This document shows, piece by piece, positions 27,282 to 36,439 of a stretch of 64,000 nt of DNA. Position 1 is the first letter of the stretch. Every line of letters begins with the position of its first letter. The notes beneath the pieces are model-generated. The model was given only the letters and a program-made list of their open reading frames with translations. It searched no databases and was not told the DNA's origin. A program made the position numbers and the translations under genes. The stretch is from Streptomyces sp. CGMCC 4.7035 (lineage in GTDB: Bacteria; Actinomycetota; Actinomycetes; Streptomycetales; Streptomycetaceae): the NCBI RefSeq assembly GCF_031583065.1, contig NZ_CP134053.1, forward strand, positions 7,605,001 through 7,669,000, in the 5' to 3' direction.

Positions 27282-29675
27282 ATGACGCACATCGACGCGG
27301 GCGCCGGACTGGATCCCGTGCACCCCGCGCCCATACCCGGGCGGACGCAAGGACTGTCCGCCGCCGAGGTGGCCGAGCGGGTCGCCCGTGGTGACGTCAA
27401 CGACGTTCCCGTCCGCAGCAGCCGCTCATTGGGCGAGATCGTCCGCGCGAACGTCTTCACCCGCTTCAACGCGATCATCGGCGTGCTCTGGCTGATCATG
27501 CTGTTCGTGGCGCCCTTCCAGGACAGCCTCTTCGGATACGTGATCATCGCCAACACGGGCATCGGCATCATCCAGGAGTGGCGCGCCAAGAAGACCCTGG
27601 ACTCCCTCGCGGTGATCGGCAAGGCACGGCCGACGGTGCGCCGGGACGGGGTCGCCGCCGAGATCGGCACGTCCGAGATCGTGCTGGACGACATCATCGA
27701 GATCGGGCCCGGCGACAAGATCGTGGTCGACGGCGCCTGCGTGGAGGCCGACGGGCTGGAGATCGACGAGTCACTGCTGACCGGTGAGGCCGACGCCGTC
27801 GTCAAACGCCCCGGGGACAAGGTCATGTCAGGCAGCTTCGTCGTCGCGGGCGGCGGCGCCTTCAAGGCGACCAAGGTGGGGCGCGAGGCCTACGCCGTCC
27901 AGCTCGCCGAGGAGGCGAGCCGTTTCACGCTCGTCCACTCCGAGCTGCGCAGCGGTATCTCCACGATCCTCAAGTACGTGACGTGGATGATGGTCCCGAC
28001 CGCGATCGGCCTGGTCATCAGCCAGCTCGTGGTCAAGCAGCACGGGTTCAAGGACTCCGTGGCCCGGACGGTCGGCGGCATCGTGCCGATGGTTCCGGAG
28101 GGACTCGTCCTGCTGACCTCCGTGGCCTTCGCCATCGGCGTCATACGGCTGGGCCGCAAACAGGTCCTCGTCCAGGAGCTGCCCGCCATCGAGGGGCTCG
28201 CCCGCGTCGACACCGTCTGCCTGGACAAGACGGGCACGCTCACCGAGGGCGGCATGGACGTCACCGAGCTGCGGCCGCTCCAGGGCGCCGACGAGACGTA
28301 CGTACGGAAGGTCCTCGGCGCCCTCGGCGAATCGGACCCACGCCCGAACGCCTCCCTCCAAGCGATCATCGACGCCTACCCGGACAGCGAGGACTGGCGC
28401 TGCACCGAGGCCCTGCCTTTTTCCTCGGCCCGGAAGTACAGCGGCGCGTCCTTCAGCGAGGGCAACGGCGAGTCCAGTTCGTGGCTCCTCGGCGCCCCGG
28501 ACGTCCTGCTGGACCCCGACGACCCGGCTCTGGCCGAAACCGAACGGCTCAACGAGCAGGGGCTGCGCGTGCTGCTGCTGGCCCGCGTCTCCCGGGACCT
28601 GGACGACCCCAAGGTCGGTGAGGGCGCCCGGCCCACCGCCCTCGTCGTCCTGGAGCAGCGGCTGCGCCCGGACGCCGCCGACACCCTGCGTTACTTCGCC
28701 GAGCAGAACGTCCACGCCAAGGTGATCTCCGGGGACAACGCCGTGTCCGTGGGCGCGGTGGCCGGAAAGCTGGGTATCGCGGGTGAGGTCCTGGACGCCC
28801 GGCGCCTTCCCGTCAATGCGGCGGAGATGGCGAAGTCGCTGGACAAGGGCACGGTGTTCGGGCGGGTCACGCCGCAGCAGAAGCGGGACATGGTGGGCGC
28901 CCTGCAGTCGCGGGGGCACACGGTCGCGATGACGGGCGACGGGGTGAACGACGTGCTCGCGCTCAAGGACGCGGACATCGGCGTCTCGATGGGCTCGGGG
29001 TCCGAGGCGACCCGGGCCGTGGCCCAGATCGTGCTGCTGAACAACAGCTTCGCGACGCTGCCGTCGGTGGTCGGCGAAGGCCGGCGGGTAATCGGGAACA
29101 TCACGCGGGTCGCCACGCTGTTCCTGGTGAAGACCGTGTACTCGGTGCTGCTGGCGGTGCTGGTGGTGTGCTGGCAGGTGGAGTACCCGTTCCTGCCCCG
29201 GCATCTGACGCTGCTGTCGACCCTGACGATCGGCGTCCCGGCCTTCTTCCTGGCGTTGGCCCCCAACAGCGAGCGGGCCCGGCCCCACTTCGTACGGCGG
29301 GTGATGCGCTACTCGATCCCGGGCGGGGTCGTGGCGGCGGTCGCCACCTTCGTGACGTATCTGATCGCCCGGCACTACTACACCGGCCCGGGCTCGCTGG
29401 ACGCGGAGACCAGCGCGGCGACCCTCACGCTCTTCCTGATCTCCATGTGGGTGCTGGCGATCATCGCGCGCCCCTACACCTGGTGGCGGATCGCCCTGGT
29501 GGCCGCGATGGGCGTGGCGTTCCTGGCCGTACTGATCGTTCCCTCGTTGCAGCACTTCTTCGCGCTGAAACTGGTCGGGGTGACGATCCCGTGGGTCGCG
29601 GTGGCCTCGGCGGTGGTGGCGGCGGCCGTCCTGGAGTTCCTGTGGAAGTGGGTCGACCGCCGTTTCCCGGCGTGA
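27282..29675 (+). CDS. P-type cation-transporting ATPase (CaxP/PacL-like)
   Basis: A 797-residue P-type ATPase. In order: actuator motif LLTGEAD, membrane motif GGIVPMVPEGLVLLTS (PEGL as in Ca/Mg-type pumps), phosphorylation site DKTGTLTEGG (Asp near residue 316), KVISGDNAVSV, and hinge TGDGVNDVLALKDADIGVSM. There are no N-terminal heavy-metal domains. The PMVPEGLVLLTS motif matches pneumococcal CaxP-type calcium exporters, so Ca2+ export is a reasonable inference, though unproven. TACCGT ends seven bases before ATG 27282, suggesting leaderless transcription. A terminator overlaps the stop. Confidence 0.92.
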   Translation: MTHIDAGAGLDPVHPAPIPGRTQGLSAAEVAERVARGDVNDVPVRSSRSLGEIVRANVFTRFNAIIGVLWLIMLFVAPFQDSLFGYVIIANTGIGIIQEWRAKKTLDSLAVIGKARPTVRRDGVAAEIGTSEIVLDDIIEIGPGDKIVVDGACVEADGLEIDESLLTGEADAVVKRPGDKVMSGSFVVAGGGAFKATKVGREAYAVQLAEEASRFTLVHSELRSGISTILKYVTWMMVPTAIGLVISQLVVKQHGFKDSVARTVGGIVPMVPEGLVLLTSVAFAIGVIRLGRKQVLVQELPAIEGLARVDTVCLDKTGTLTEGGMDVTELRPLQGADETYVRKVLGALGESDPRPNASLQAIIDAYPDSEDWRCTEALPFSSARKYSGASFSEGNGESSSWLLGAPDVLLDPDDPALAETERLNEQGLRVLLLARVSRDLDDPKVGEGARPTALVVLEQRLRPDAADTLRYFAEQNVHAKVISGDNAVSVGAVAGKLGIAGEVLDARRLPVNAAEMAKSLDKGTVFGRVTPQQKRDMVGALQSRGHTVAMTGDGVNDVLALKDADIGVSMGSGSEATRAVAQIVLLNNSFATLPSVVGEGRRVIGNITRVATLFLVKTVYSVLLAVLVVCWQVEYPFLPRHLTLLSTLTIGVPAFFLALAPNSERARPHFVRRVMRYSIPGGVVAAVATFVTYLIARHYYTGPGSLDAETSAATLTLFLISMWVLAIIARPYTWWRIALVAAMGVAFLAVLIVPSLQHFFALKLVGVTIPWVAVASAVVAAAVLEFLWKWVDRRFPA

Positions 29676-29701
29676 CGCGGTACCTGGCGGGTACCGCGTC
29701 A
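29673..29701. terminator. Terminator hairpin at the end of the P-type ATPase gene
   Basis: TGACGCGGTACC and GGTACCGCGTCA form a near-perfect stem that starts with the stop codon itself and serves the convergent gene pair. Confidence 0.75.
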
Positions 29702-29732
29702 CCTGCTGCCGCGAGGGTGCTGCCGCGAGGGC

Positions 29733-30668
29733 TTACTTCACGTCGACGTAGTCCGACGCGGCGTTCGCCGCCGGGGTCGTCGAGGTGCCCGCGAAGCTGA
29801 AGCGCCAGTAACCGTCGTAGTTCGCGATGGTGGTGGTCTTCAGGTTGCCGTACACGTCACCGGTGATCGTCTTGATCGTGGTCCAGGTGGTCGTGCCTGC
29901 CTTCATGAACTGCAGCTTGACCGCCTGCGAGCCGTAACCGGCGTACGCGTTGGTCTCCCAGTTGGCGCGGGTGAGCTTGCCGGTGGCGGTCAGGGTCTTG
30001 CCCTTGTAGACCGGCTCGGGGGAGGCGTTGACCGTCAGCTTGGAGTAGCGCTTGACCGAGGTGGTGGCGAGACCGCCCTGGTCGGCGTACCCGACCTTGC
30101 TCTCGTCGTACGTGGCGCTGTCCGGGTCCTGGCCGTTCCAGTCGATGGCCTCGGCGCCGGCGCTCCAGGAGCCCGCGTCGGCGTTCATGAGGTCGCCGTA
30201 CGCCGGGTAGACGTCGATGTTGCCCTTGCAGGTGGCGGTGGTCGACGTGCTCGGGGTGCAGGTGGCCGCGAGGTCGCCGAAGAGGATGTTGGTCGGGTCG
30301 TCGTAGGAGCCCTTGTAGATGTACGGGTCCGTCTCGAAGTCGGACGCGGTGATGTCGACGTCCGCGCCGTGCGTCAGCGTGTACGAGACCGGGATCGCGA
30401 CGTGGTTGCTGATGCCAACCGAGTACGACGAGCCGATCTTGAAGTTGGAGAAGGTGACGTCGATGGCGTAAGGGGTGCCCGCGGTCTCGGTGGCGGCGGT
30501 GAACGCGGCCTTGCCGGACGAGGAAGAAGTGGTGTGGGCAGCCTGCCAAACCTTCTCGGCTCCGTCACGGTGGGACGTGGCGGAGTCGGTGGCCTGCGCG
30601 GCCGGCACCGCGAAGGCGGAGAGAGCCAGGGCGCCGGAGACGGCGGCCACAGTGGCACGTATGCGCAT
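29733..30668 (-). CDS. Secreted protein, paralogue 1 of a three-gene family
   Basis: A 311-residue exported protein with signal MRIRATVAAVSGALALSAFA and a cleavage site after AQA. The N-terminal half (residues about 60-210) contains VSYTLTHGADVDI and CKGNIDVYP. The C-terminal 110 residues start at RYSKLTVNASPEPVYKGKTL and end DYVDVK, an Ig-like beta domain shared with the two next genes. Two cysteine pairs are likely (CTPSTSTTATC). Relatives are sometimes named calcium-binding, but no EF-hand is visible. The GGGGAA ribosome-binding site can pair with CCCC upstream. The role in the cell envelope is unknown. Confidence 0.82.
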   Translation of the reverse strand: MRIRATVAAVSGALALSAFAVPAAQATDSATSHRDGAEKVWQAAHTTSSSSGKAAFTAATETAGTPYAIDVTFSNFKIGSSYSVGISNHVAIPVSYTLTHGADVDITASDFETDPYIYKGSYDDPTNILFGDLAATCTPSTSTTATCKGNIDVYPAYGDLMNADAGSWSAGAEAIDWNGQDPDSATYDESKVGYADQGGLATTSVKRYSKLTVNASPEPVYKGKTLTATGKLTRANWETNAYAGYGSQAVKLQFMKAGTTTWTTIKTITGDVYGNLKTTTIANYDGYWRFSFAGTSTTPAANAASDYVDVK

Positions 30669-30815
30669 GCGTTCCCCAAGTGGAGAAAGGGGCCCACGGG
30701 TTGGCTTCACGTGGGGCCCGAGTTTCTGGCGAGTCTCTTGACTCGCGTGATCAGATCCACAAGGGAAGCGGATGGTTGTACGGACCCCGAATTTTTTTGC
30801 CACCGCAATCCGGCC
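30669..30815 (-). promoter_or_regulatory. Conserved structured leader of secreted paralogue 1
   Basis: On the minus strand: a CAAAAAAATTCG tract, a GTACAACC box, a GCGAGTC-N4-GACTCGC hairpin (30729-30746), and GGCCCC..TTGGGGAACG before the start, in which CCCC can sequester the GGGG of the ribosome-binding site. The same order of elements precedes the two paralogues. Confidence 0.5.
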
Positions 30816-30828
30816 ACCGGCCTCCAAG

Positions 30829-30882
30829 GTTCGGTGCCCGTGCCCCGGGCGGCGCGCGGGGCACGGGGCACGGGCACCGAAC
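30829..30882 (-). terminator. Terminator of secreted paralogue 2
   Basis: GTTCGGTGCCCGTGCCCC pairs perfectly with its complement over 18 bp, just after the stop at 30895. It is the strongest hairpin in the cluster. Confidence 0.8.
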
Positions 30883-30894
30883 GCTTACGTCATG

Positions 30895-31743
30895 TCACCG
30901 CACGTCGACGTAGTCGGCCGTCGCGGTTGCCGCCGAAGTGGCCGAGGTGCCCGCGAAGCTGTAGCGGAAGGAGCCGTCCGTGGACGCCTTGACCGTGGTG
31001 CTCAGGTTGCCGGTCGAGTTCGTCTTGATGGTCTTGACGGTGGTCCAGGTGCTCGTGCCCGCCTTCTTGAACTGCAGCTTGACGGGCTGGCTGCCGTAGC
31101 CCGCGTACTTGCCGCTCTCCCAGTTGGCGCGGGTCAGCTTGCCGGTGACGGTGATGGTGTTGCCCTTCTTCACCGGCTCGGGCGAGGCGTTGACGGTCAG
31201 CTTGGAGTAGCGCTGCACCGAGAAGCTCTTGGCGTTGTCCTTCTGGATGTAGTCGGCGTCCTTGGCCTGCGCGATCGCCCAGACCTTCCAGGTGCCAGCG
31301 TGCGCGTTGAGCAGGCGGCCGTCCACGCTCGCGTCGATCGTGAAGGTCCCCTTGCAGTTCGCGGCCGTGCTGCCGGCCGCGGTGCACTTGATCCGGTTCC
31401 CCTCGTTCGGCACGGCGCCGTTGTCGGAGTGGTCGATGTCGGTGCCGTGGTACAGCACCGCCGTCGCCCAGTCGATGCCGGAGTTGTCGGTGGCCGTGAA
31501 GGTGACCGCGAAGGTCCTCTTGGTGGTCGTGCCGAAGACGACCGCCTTGCCACCGTTGACGACAACGTTGGAGATCTTGGTGTCGCCGCTCGAGTCGTCG
31601 GCGGGCGACTTCCCCGCGATCTGCTGGACGCTCTGGGCGAGCGCGCCGACACCCGGGGCGTCGGCGGCCTGCGCGGCCGGGACGGCGAAGGCGGTCAAAG
31701 CCAGCGCGCCGGTCACGACGGCGACAGAGGCACGAATGCGCAT
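30895..31743 (-). CDS. Secreted protein, paralogue 2 of a three-gene family
   Basis: A 282-residue exported protein with signal MRIRASVAVVTGALALTAFA and an AQA cleavage region. The C-terminal domain (VQRYSKLTVNASPEPVKKGN to ADYVDVR) is close to those of its neighbours. The N-terminal domain is different: KISNVVVNGGKAVVFGTT, FTATDNSGIDWATAVLYHG and CKGTFTIDASVDG. The family therefore keeps a common C-terminal domain and leader but has swapped or diverged its N-terminal domain. The start is fixed by the signal peptide and a GGGGAA site. It has its own terminator and promoter region. Confidence 0.82.
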   Translation of the reverse strand: MRIRASVAVVTGALALTAFAVPAAQAADAPGVGALAQSVQQIAGKSPADDSSGDTKISNVVVNGGKAVVFGTTTKRTFAVTFTATDNSGIDWATAVLYHGTDIDHSDNGAVPNEGNRIKCTAAGSTAANCKGTFTIDASVDGRLLNAHAGTWKVWAIAQAKDADYIQKDNAKSFSVQRYSKLTVNASPEPVKKGNTITVTGKLTRANWESGKYAGYGSQPVKLQFKKAGTSTWTTVKTIKTNSTGNLSTTVKASTDGSFRYSFAGTSATSAATATADYVDVR

Positions 31744-31905
31744 GTGTGTTCCCCACGTACAAGGGGCACGCGGAGCGACTCTACGGCTTCCGCGATGCCC
31801 GGTCTGGTCGGTGGAGTCCGGGGACTCCACAAACCAGACCTGTGACGGAAGTGAAGGGTTGTGCGAATCGGTGAAGTTTTTTCGAATAAGCCTTTAGGGG
31901 GCGGC
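31744..31905 (-). promoter_or_regulatory. Conserved structured leader of secreted paralogue 2
   Basis: Minus strand order: TTCGAAAAAACTTC, CGCACAACCCTTCACTTCC, a hairpin with outer arms GGTCTGGT/ACCAGACC and inner arms GTGGAGTCC/GGACTCCAC (31801-31840), CGCGGAAGCCG, then GTGCCCCTTGTACGTGGGG directly before the start. It is nearly identical in plan to paralogue 3. Confidence 0.55.
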
Positions 31906-31968
31906 AGTTACCCTGTGCCGGTTCGATCGCGCACGGTCCGGTACGCGGGACACCCGCCTCACACGACA

Positions 31969-32012
31969 ACGTCGGCCTTCAGGACCACAATGCGGGTCTT
32001 GAAGGCCGACGT
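31969..32012 (-). terminator. Terminator of secreted paralogue 3
   Basis: ACGTCGGCCTTCA and TGAAGGCCGACGT pair across GGACC..GGTC and a short loop, 13 bp after the stop at 32025. Confidence 0.75.
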
Positions 32013-32024
32013 CGGTCGCGGGTC

Positions 32025-32948
32025 CTACTGGACGTCGACGAAGTCGGCCGTCGCGTTCACCGCGGGGGTGGTCGAGGTGCCCGCGAAGCTGTAGCGGAAG
32101 TAGCCGTCGGCGGACGCCTTGACGGTCGTCTTCAGGTTGCCGGTGGCGTCTGTCTGGATGGTCTTGAGGGTGGCCCAGGTGCTGGTGCCCTTCTTGCGGA
32201 ACTGCAGCTTGACCGGCTGGTTGCCGTAGCCCGCGTACTTGTTGGTCTCCCAGTTGGCCCGGGTCAGCTTGCCGGTGACCGTGATGGTCCTGCCCTTCTT
32301 CACCGGCTCCGGGGAGGCGTTGACGGTCAGCTTGGAGTAGCGCTGGATCAGCGTCTTGCCGAGACCGCCCTGCTCGGCGTAGCCGATCTTGGTGATGTCG
32401 GGGTTGGTCGCGTTCAGCTGGCCGTTCCACGCGATGGCCACGGCGCCCGCGTTCCACGAGCCCGCGTCCGAGTTGAGCAGCTCACCATCGGCCGGGTAGA
32501 TGTCGACGTTGCCCTTGCAGGTGGCGGTGGTCGACGAGGTGACGGTGCAGGAGGCAGGCTCCTCGCCCCCCAGGAAGTTGGCCGGGTCGCTGAGCGAACC
32601 CTTGTAGAGGATCGGGCCGGTCATGAAGTCGGCCGCGGCGATGTCCACGTCCGCGCCGTGCGTCAGCGTGTACGACACCGAGAAGGCGACGTGGTTGGTG
32701 GTGCCGACCTTGTACGCCTTGCCGATCTTGAGACCGGAGAAGGTGACGTTCAGGGGGTACGGCTTGGGATCGGCCGCAGTGGCGGCGCTGAACGCGGCCT
32801 TGCCCGACGTCGTGTGTGCGGCCTTGACGAACTTCGCGGCGGCGTCGCGGAAGGACGGGGCGGAGTCGGCGGCCTGTGCGGCCGGCACGACGAGAGCGGT
32901 CAGGGCCAGGGCGCCCGTCACGACGGCGACGGAGGCACGAATGCGCAT
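32025..32948 (-). CDS. Secreted protein, paralogue 3 of a three-gene family
   Basis: A 307-residue exported protein, signal MRIRASVAVVTGALALTALV with AQA cleavage. It aligns end to end with paralogue 1 (VSYTLTHGADVDIAAADF, CKGNVDIYPADGELLNSDA, KIGYAEQGGLGKTLIQRYS), and its C-terminal domain ends ADFVDVQ. Paralogues 1 and 3 share both domains, so paralogue 2 between them carries the divergent N-terminal domain. GGGGAA lies before ATG 32948. Each member has its own leader and terminator rather than forming an operon. Confidence 0.82.
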   Translation of the reverse strand: MRIRASVAVVTGALALTALVVPAAQAADSAPSFRDAAAKFVKAAHTTSGKAAFSAATAADPKPYPLNVTFSGLKIGKAYKVGTTNHVAFSVSYTLTHGADVDIAAADFMTGPILYKGSLSDPANFLGGEEPASCTVTSSTTATCKGNVDIYPADGELLNSDAGSWNAGAVAIAWNGQLNATNPDITKIGYAEQGGLGKTLIQRYSKLTVNASPEPVKKGRTITVTGKLTRANWETNKYAGYGNQPVKLQFRKKGTSTWATLKTIQTDATGNLKTTVKASADGYFRYSFAGTSTTPAVNATADFVDVQ

Positions 32949-33095
32949 GTGATTCCCCACGTTCACAAGGGGCACACGGGGCGGCTCGACGGCTTCCGCG
33001 GTGCCCGTTCTGCGGAGTCCAGCTGACTCCAGCAGAACAGACCCGAGGTGGAAGTGAAGGGTTGTGCGAGTGTGCGAAATTTATTCGAAAAATGG
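32949..33095 (-). promoter_or_regulatory. Conserved structured leader of secreted paralogue 3
   Basis: Minus strand: TTCGAATAAATTTCG, CGCACAACCCTTCACTTCC, hairpin GTTCTGC..GGAGTC/GACTCC..GCAGAAC (33007-33038), CGCGGAAGCCG, and GTGCCCCTTGTGAACGTGGG before the start. Stem bases differ from paralogue 2 while pairing is kept. Confidence 0.55.
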
Positions 33096-33171
33096 TTCGG
33101 TGAAGGGGACTTGAGGCAAGCCCGCCGCCACGCCCTCCAGAGGGACTGACCGGACTCTCCCCCGAACACGG

Positions 33172-33202
33172 CCGCCCCACCGGTCTCTCTCCGGTGGGGC
33201 GG
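33172..33202 (-). terminator. Terminator of the GHKL ATPase gene
   Basis: CCGCCCCACCGG and CCGGTGGGGCGG form a perfect 12-bp stem with a 7-base loop, ten bases past the stop at 33213. Confidence 0.8.
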
Positions 33203-33212
33203 TCGTTCGGGC

Positions 33213-36200
33213 TCAGTCGAACCAGCGGTCCCGCGCCAGTTCCTCCGTGCGGGACGGGTCCTCCAGCAGGGCCGCGACCTCGAAGCGGCGTGGCCACTGG
33301 CCCGCCGCCCAGGCGAGGCCCGCCGCCACGCCCTCCAGGGTCGCCGCGTGCAGCACGCCGTCCGTCGTGAGGCGCCAGTCGATCTCCACGTCGTCGACCA
33401 CGAGTTCCTCGTGTTCGACGTACGACGCCGGGGTCGCCGGGCCGAGCAGGATCCGGACCGACTCCGGTACGTCGTGCTCGGCGCCCTCCGACGTCACCTC
33501 GCCCGTCACCGACTCGCTCAGCCTCCGCACCTGGAACAGCTCGGCGAGGTCCGCGGCCCGCGTCGGACGGACCGGCAGCAGCGGGACGCTCTCGGTGAAG
33601 GGCAGCAGGTCCGGCGAGTCGACGACCACGGCGTCGGACGCGTCCACGACGGCCACCCGGCCGTCGACGACCGCGCGCAGCTCGTCCGGCAGGGTCACCT
33701 GTTCCGGGTCGAGGTCGGCCAAGGCGGTGTAGAGGGCGTGGAGTTGGGCGGCGGAGACGGGGCGGTCCGGGTCGGCGAGGCGGTCCAGCAGCTCGGCGGC
33801 ACCGCCGGGCTCTTCGAGGAGCGCGGCCACGGACGTCCGCACGCCGAGGGCCCGCAGCACCTGCTCGTCGTCGAAGCCGGTCGCGTCCGCCTCGTCGTAC
33901 AGGCCGTACAGGAGCGGGTCGCCGCCGGCGGCGCGCAGGCCGGCGGGGCGGCGGCCGTCGAGCACCGGGTGGCCGCGCAGCCACCAGGCCGTGTACGGCC
34001 GTACGACCTCATGGGTGCCGTCCGGCAGCAGGATCCGCACGGGCTGGGTGAGCGCGTCCCGCAGCGGGGGCTGCGAGAGCAGGGCGAGGGCCTGCGGCCA
34101 TTGGTCGTCGTCGACGAGGTCCAGGTCGCGCACGGCGACGATCTCGGTCGCCACCGGCGGTACGGGCGTGTCGGGCAGCCGGTCCAGGACGTCCTCGCAC
34201 CACACGTCGACGGCGTCGAGGAGTCCGACGTCGTCGGGTTCGGCGAAGTCCGAATCGCGCGGCTCCAGTTCGTCCGGGTCGAGGACGACGTCGGTGGCGC
34301 GGACGAGGGCGAAGTTCGCGAGCACGCCGCAGGCGGCCAGCGGCTGTTCGCCCCAGCGCTCGGCCAGCTCGGCGTCCACGAAGGCGAGTTCGCCCTCGCG
34401 CATGACGCGCGCGAAGTAGCTGCCGGGGAGGACGAGTTCACCGGCGGGCGCCAGTTCGCCGTCCTCGTCGGGCAGTGCGAGCGCGCCGAGCCAGGGCTCG
34501 TCACCGGGTTCGAGCCCGGCCTCGCGGACCAGGGCGAGCACGCTGTCGGCCAGCTCCTCCGCGTCCAGGCCCTCCTGGTCCCAGCCCGGACCCTCGTCGT
34601 CGAGGGAGGCGGCGACGGCGGCCCGCACCTGCGGGGTGGTCAGGACGGCACGCGGAGTGGCCGGCAGCGCGCCGAGCTTCTCCAGGAGGGAGTGGGCGGC
34701 GTCCGGGTGGGCGACCTTCAGGCCCAGCCGGGCCAGGACGTCGGGGGCCACCGGCGGCCCGTCGACGGTCGGCAGCAGGACCTGCCGGGGCCCGATGGTC
34801 GTCCGTGCTCCCCCGGTGCCGAACGCCTGGGAGGTGGCCCCGGCCAGCGGCACCGGCAGACCGGACAGCCGGTCCGGGTCGACCCCGGCCAGGCTGTCGT
34901 ACAGCCGCCACCACCACTCGGGTTCCTTCTCCAGACCCGCGAGCCGGTCGACCGCCTCGGTCAGCGGCACCCGGGCGACGCCCAAAGTCCGTAGCTCCAC
35001 GCGGCGTTCGAGGCCGGCCGGCAGCAGGCTGGGCAGCACCTCGGCGAGGACCCGTACGGTCTCGGCGCCGGCGCCCTCGACGATCTCGGCGTCACGGGGG
35101 CGCAGCGCCTCCGGCAGCTCGGAGTCGTCACCGGGGTCGTTCGCGGGCGGCAGGAACGCGGTGCGCGGCAGCCGGTCGAGGACGGCCCGGCGCAGGGCGC
35201 CGTCCAGCTCGCCCTTGCCGAGCGCGCCCGGGACCAGGTCGATGACGCCGGCCGTCACCGGGCGCCAGGCGGCGAGGAGCTCGGCGTACGCGTCGGCCGC
35301 GCGTTCCACCAGGAAGTCGGTGAGCGGACCGGGGGCGGCGTGCCGGCGGCTGGTGTCCAGCGGGAGAGAGGCGATCAGCAGGGCGGGCACGCCGAGCGCC
35401 TCGTCGCTGGGGGTGGGCGCGTGCACGACCGGCGCGGTGCGCGGCCGGGCCGGGGTGCCGTCGGCGTCCACGGGAACGGCCCAGGTGACGGACCAGTGGG
35501 CCCGCAGCCGCTCCTCGACCGGGCGGTCGGCGAGGAGGTCGGGGGTGAGGGGGCCGTGGTGGGAGACCGTACGCCAGCGGGTGGTGCCCTCGCGGGAATC
35601 CTCGACGACGGTGTCGGTGAGGACGGTGTCGGTGCCTTCGGTGCGGCGGCGCAGGGTGCGCGGCTCCTGTCCGCCAATCTCCACGACGACTTCCTGGAGA
35701 CCGGGGAGGGCGAGCAGGAGGGCGTCGTCGACCGCGCCGAGCAGCCGCTCGGCGAGATCCTCGGCGGCGGTGTCGCGCAGCGGGAGGATGACGACGGTGT
35801 CGTACGGGTCGGGGGCGGTGCCCTCGGCCGCGAACGGCAGCCGCAGCAGCGGTACGTGCCCGTCGCGGCGGCGGATCTCGTCGCCGAGGCCGGGGCTGTG
35901 CCGGGCGGTCTCGGTGGCCAGTTCGCGGGCCTCGGCCAGCGACCAGCGGACGCCGCCGTGCCGGCCGACGACGGCGGGTTCGTCGCTGACGGCGAGAACG
36001 GCCGCGAAGCCGACGCCGAAGCGGCCGACGGCGCCTTCGGGGACCTCGCGCTTGGCGGAGGCGCGCAGGGTCGACAGCGACTCGACGCCGGTCGCGTCGA
36101 GGGGGGCGCCGGTGTTGGCGGCGACGAGGACACCGTCGCGGAGGGTGAGCCGGAGCCGGCCGGGGACCTTCGCCCGGGCCGCCGCGTCGGCGGCGTTCTG

Positions 36201-36377
36201 CGCGAGCTCCACGACCAGCCGGTCGCGGTACCCGCCGAGGACGAGGTCCTCCTCGGCGTTGGCGTCCTCGCGGAACCGGGCAGGACTGGTGGCCCAGGCG
36301 TCCAGCACCCCGCGCCGCAGCCGGGCGGTGCCGAACGGGTCCGCACCCTCGGCTGCCGGCGTCACGAACTTGCTCAC
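33213..36377 (-). CDS. Very large GHKL (Hsp90-like) ATPase-domain protein
   Basis: A 1054-residue protein. Only the first 200 residues are recognisable: a GHKL ATP-binding fold with N-box VVELAQNAADAAARA, G1 NTGAPLD and G2 AVGRFGVGFAAVL, similar to sacsin- or HATPase_c_3-type domains. The remaining 850 residues are acidic, with no known motif and no membrane segments. Often annotated as a molecular chaperone, but it lacks Hsp90 middle and C-terminal signatures. ATG 36377 (MSKFVTPAAEGADPF) is preceded by GAGGATGAAGC-type purine-rich sequence. It is monocistronic with a strong terminator. Confidence 0.85.
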   Translation of the reverse strand: MSKFVTPAAEGADPFGTARLRRGVLDAWATSPARFREDANAEEDLVLGGYRDRLVVELAQNAADAAARAKVPGRLRLTLRDGVLVAANTGAPLDATGVESLSTLRASAKREVPEGAVGRFGVGFAAVLAVSDEPAVVGRHGGVRWSLAEARELATETARHSPGLGDEIRRRDGHVPLLRLPFAAEGTAPDPYDTVVILPLRDTAAEDLAERLLGAVDDALLLALPGLQEVVVEIGGQEPRTLRRRTEGTDTVLTDTVVEDSREGTTRWRTVSHHGPLTPDLLADRPVEERLRAHWSVTWAVPVDADGTPARPRTAPVVHAPTPSDEALGVPALLIASLPLDTSRRHAAPGPLTDFLVERAADAYAELLAAWRPVTAGVIDLVPGALGKGELDGALRRAVLDRLPRTAFLPPANDPGDDSELPEALRPRDAEIVEGAGAETVRVLAEVLPSLLPAGLERRVELRTLGVARVPLTEAVDRLAGLEKEPEWWWRLYDSLAGVDPDRLSGLPVPLAGATSQAFGTGGARTTIGPRQVLLPTVDGPPVAPDVLARLGLKVAHPDAAHSLLEKLGALPATPRAVLTTPQVRAAVAASLDDEGPGWDQEGLDAEELADSVLALVREAGLEPGDEPWLGALALPDEDGELAPAGELVLPGSYFARVMREGELAFVDAELAERWGEQPLAACGVLANFALVRATDVVLDPDELEPRDSDFAEPDDVGLLDAVDVWCEDVLDRLPDTPVPPVATEIVAVRDLDLVDDDQWPQALALLSQPPLRDALTQPVRILLPDGTHEVVRPYTAWWLRGHPVLDGRRPAGLRAAGGDPLLYGLYDEADATGFDDEQVLRALGVRTSVAALLEEPGGAAELLDRLADPDRPVSAAQLHALYTALADLDPEQVTLPDELRAVVDGRVAVVDASDAVVVDSPDLLPFTESVPLLPVRPTRAADLAELFQVRRLSESVTGEVTSEGAEHDVPESVRILLGPATPASYVEHEELVVDDVEIDWRLTTDGVLHAATLEGVAAGLAWAAGQWPRRFEVAALLEDPSRTEELARDRWFD

Positions 36378-36439
36378 GCTTCATCCTCCACGATTCCGCT
36401 TCGCTGGATGAAGGTACCGTGCGCGCGGGTGGGCTATTT

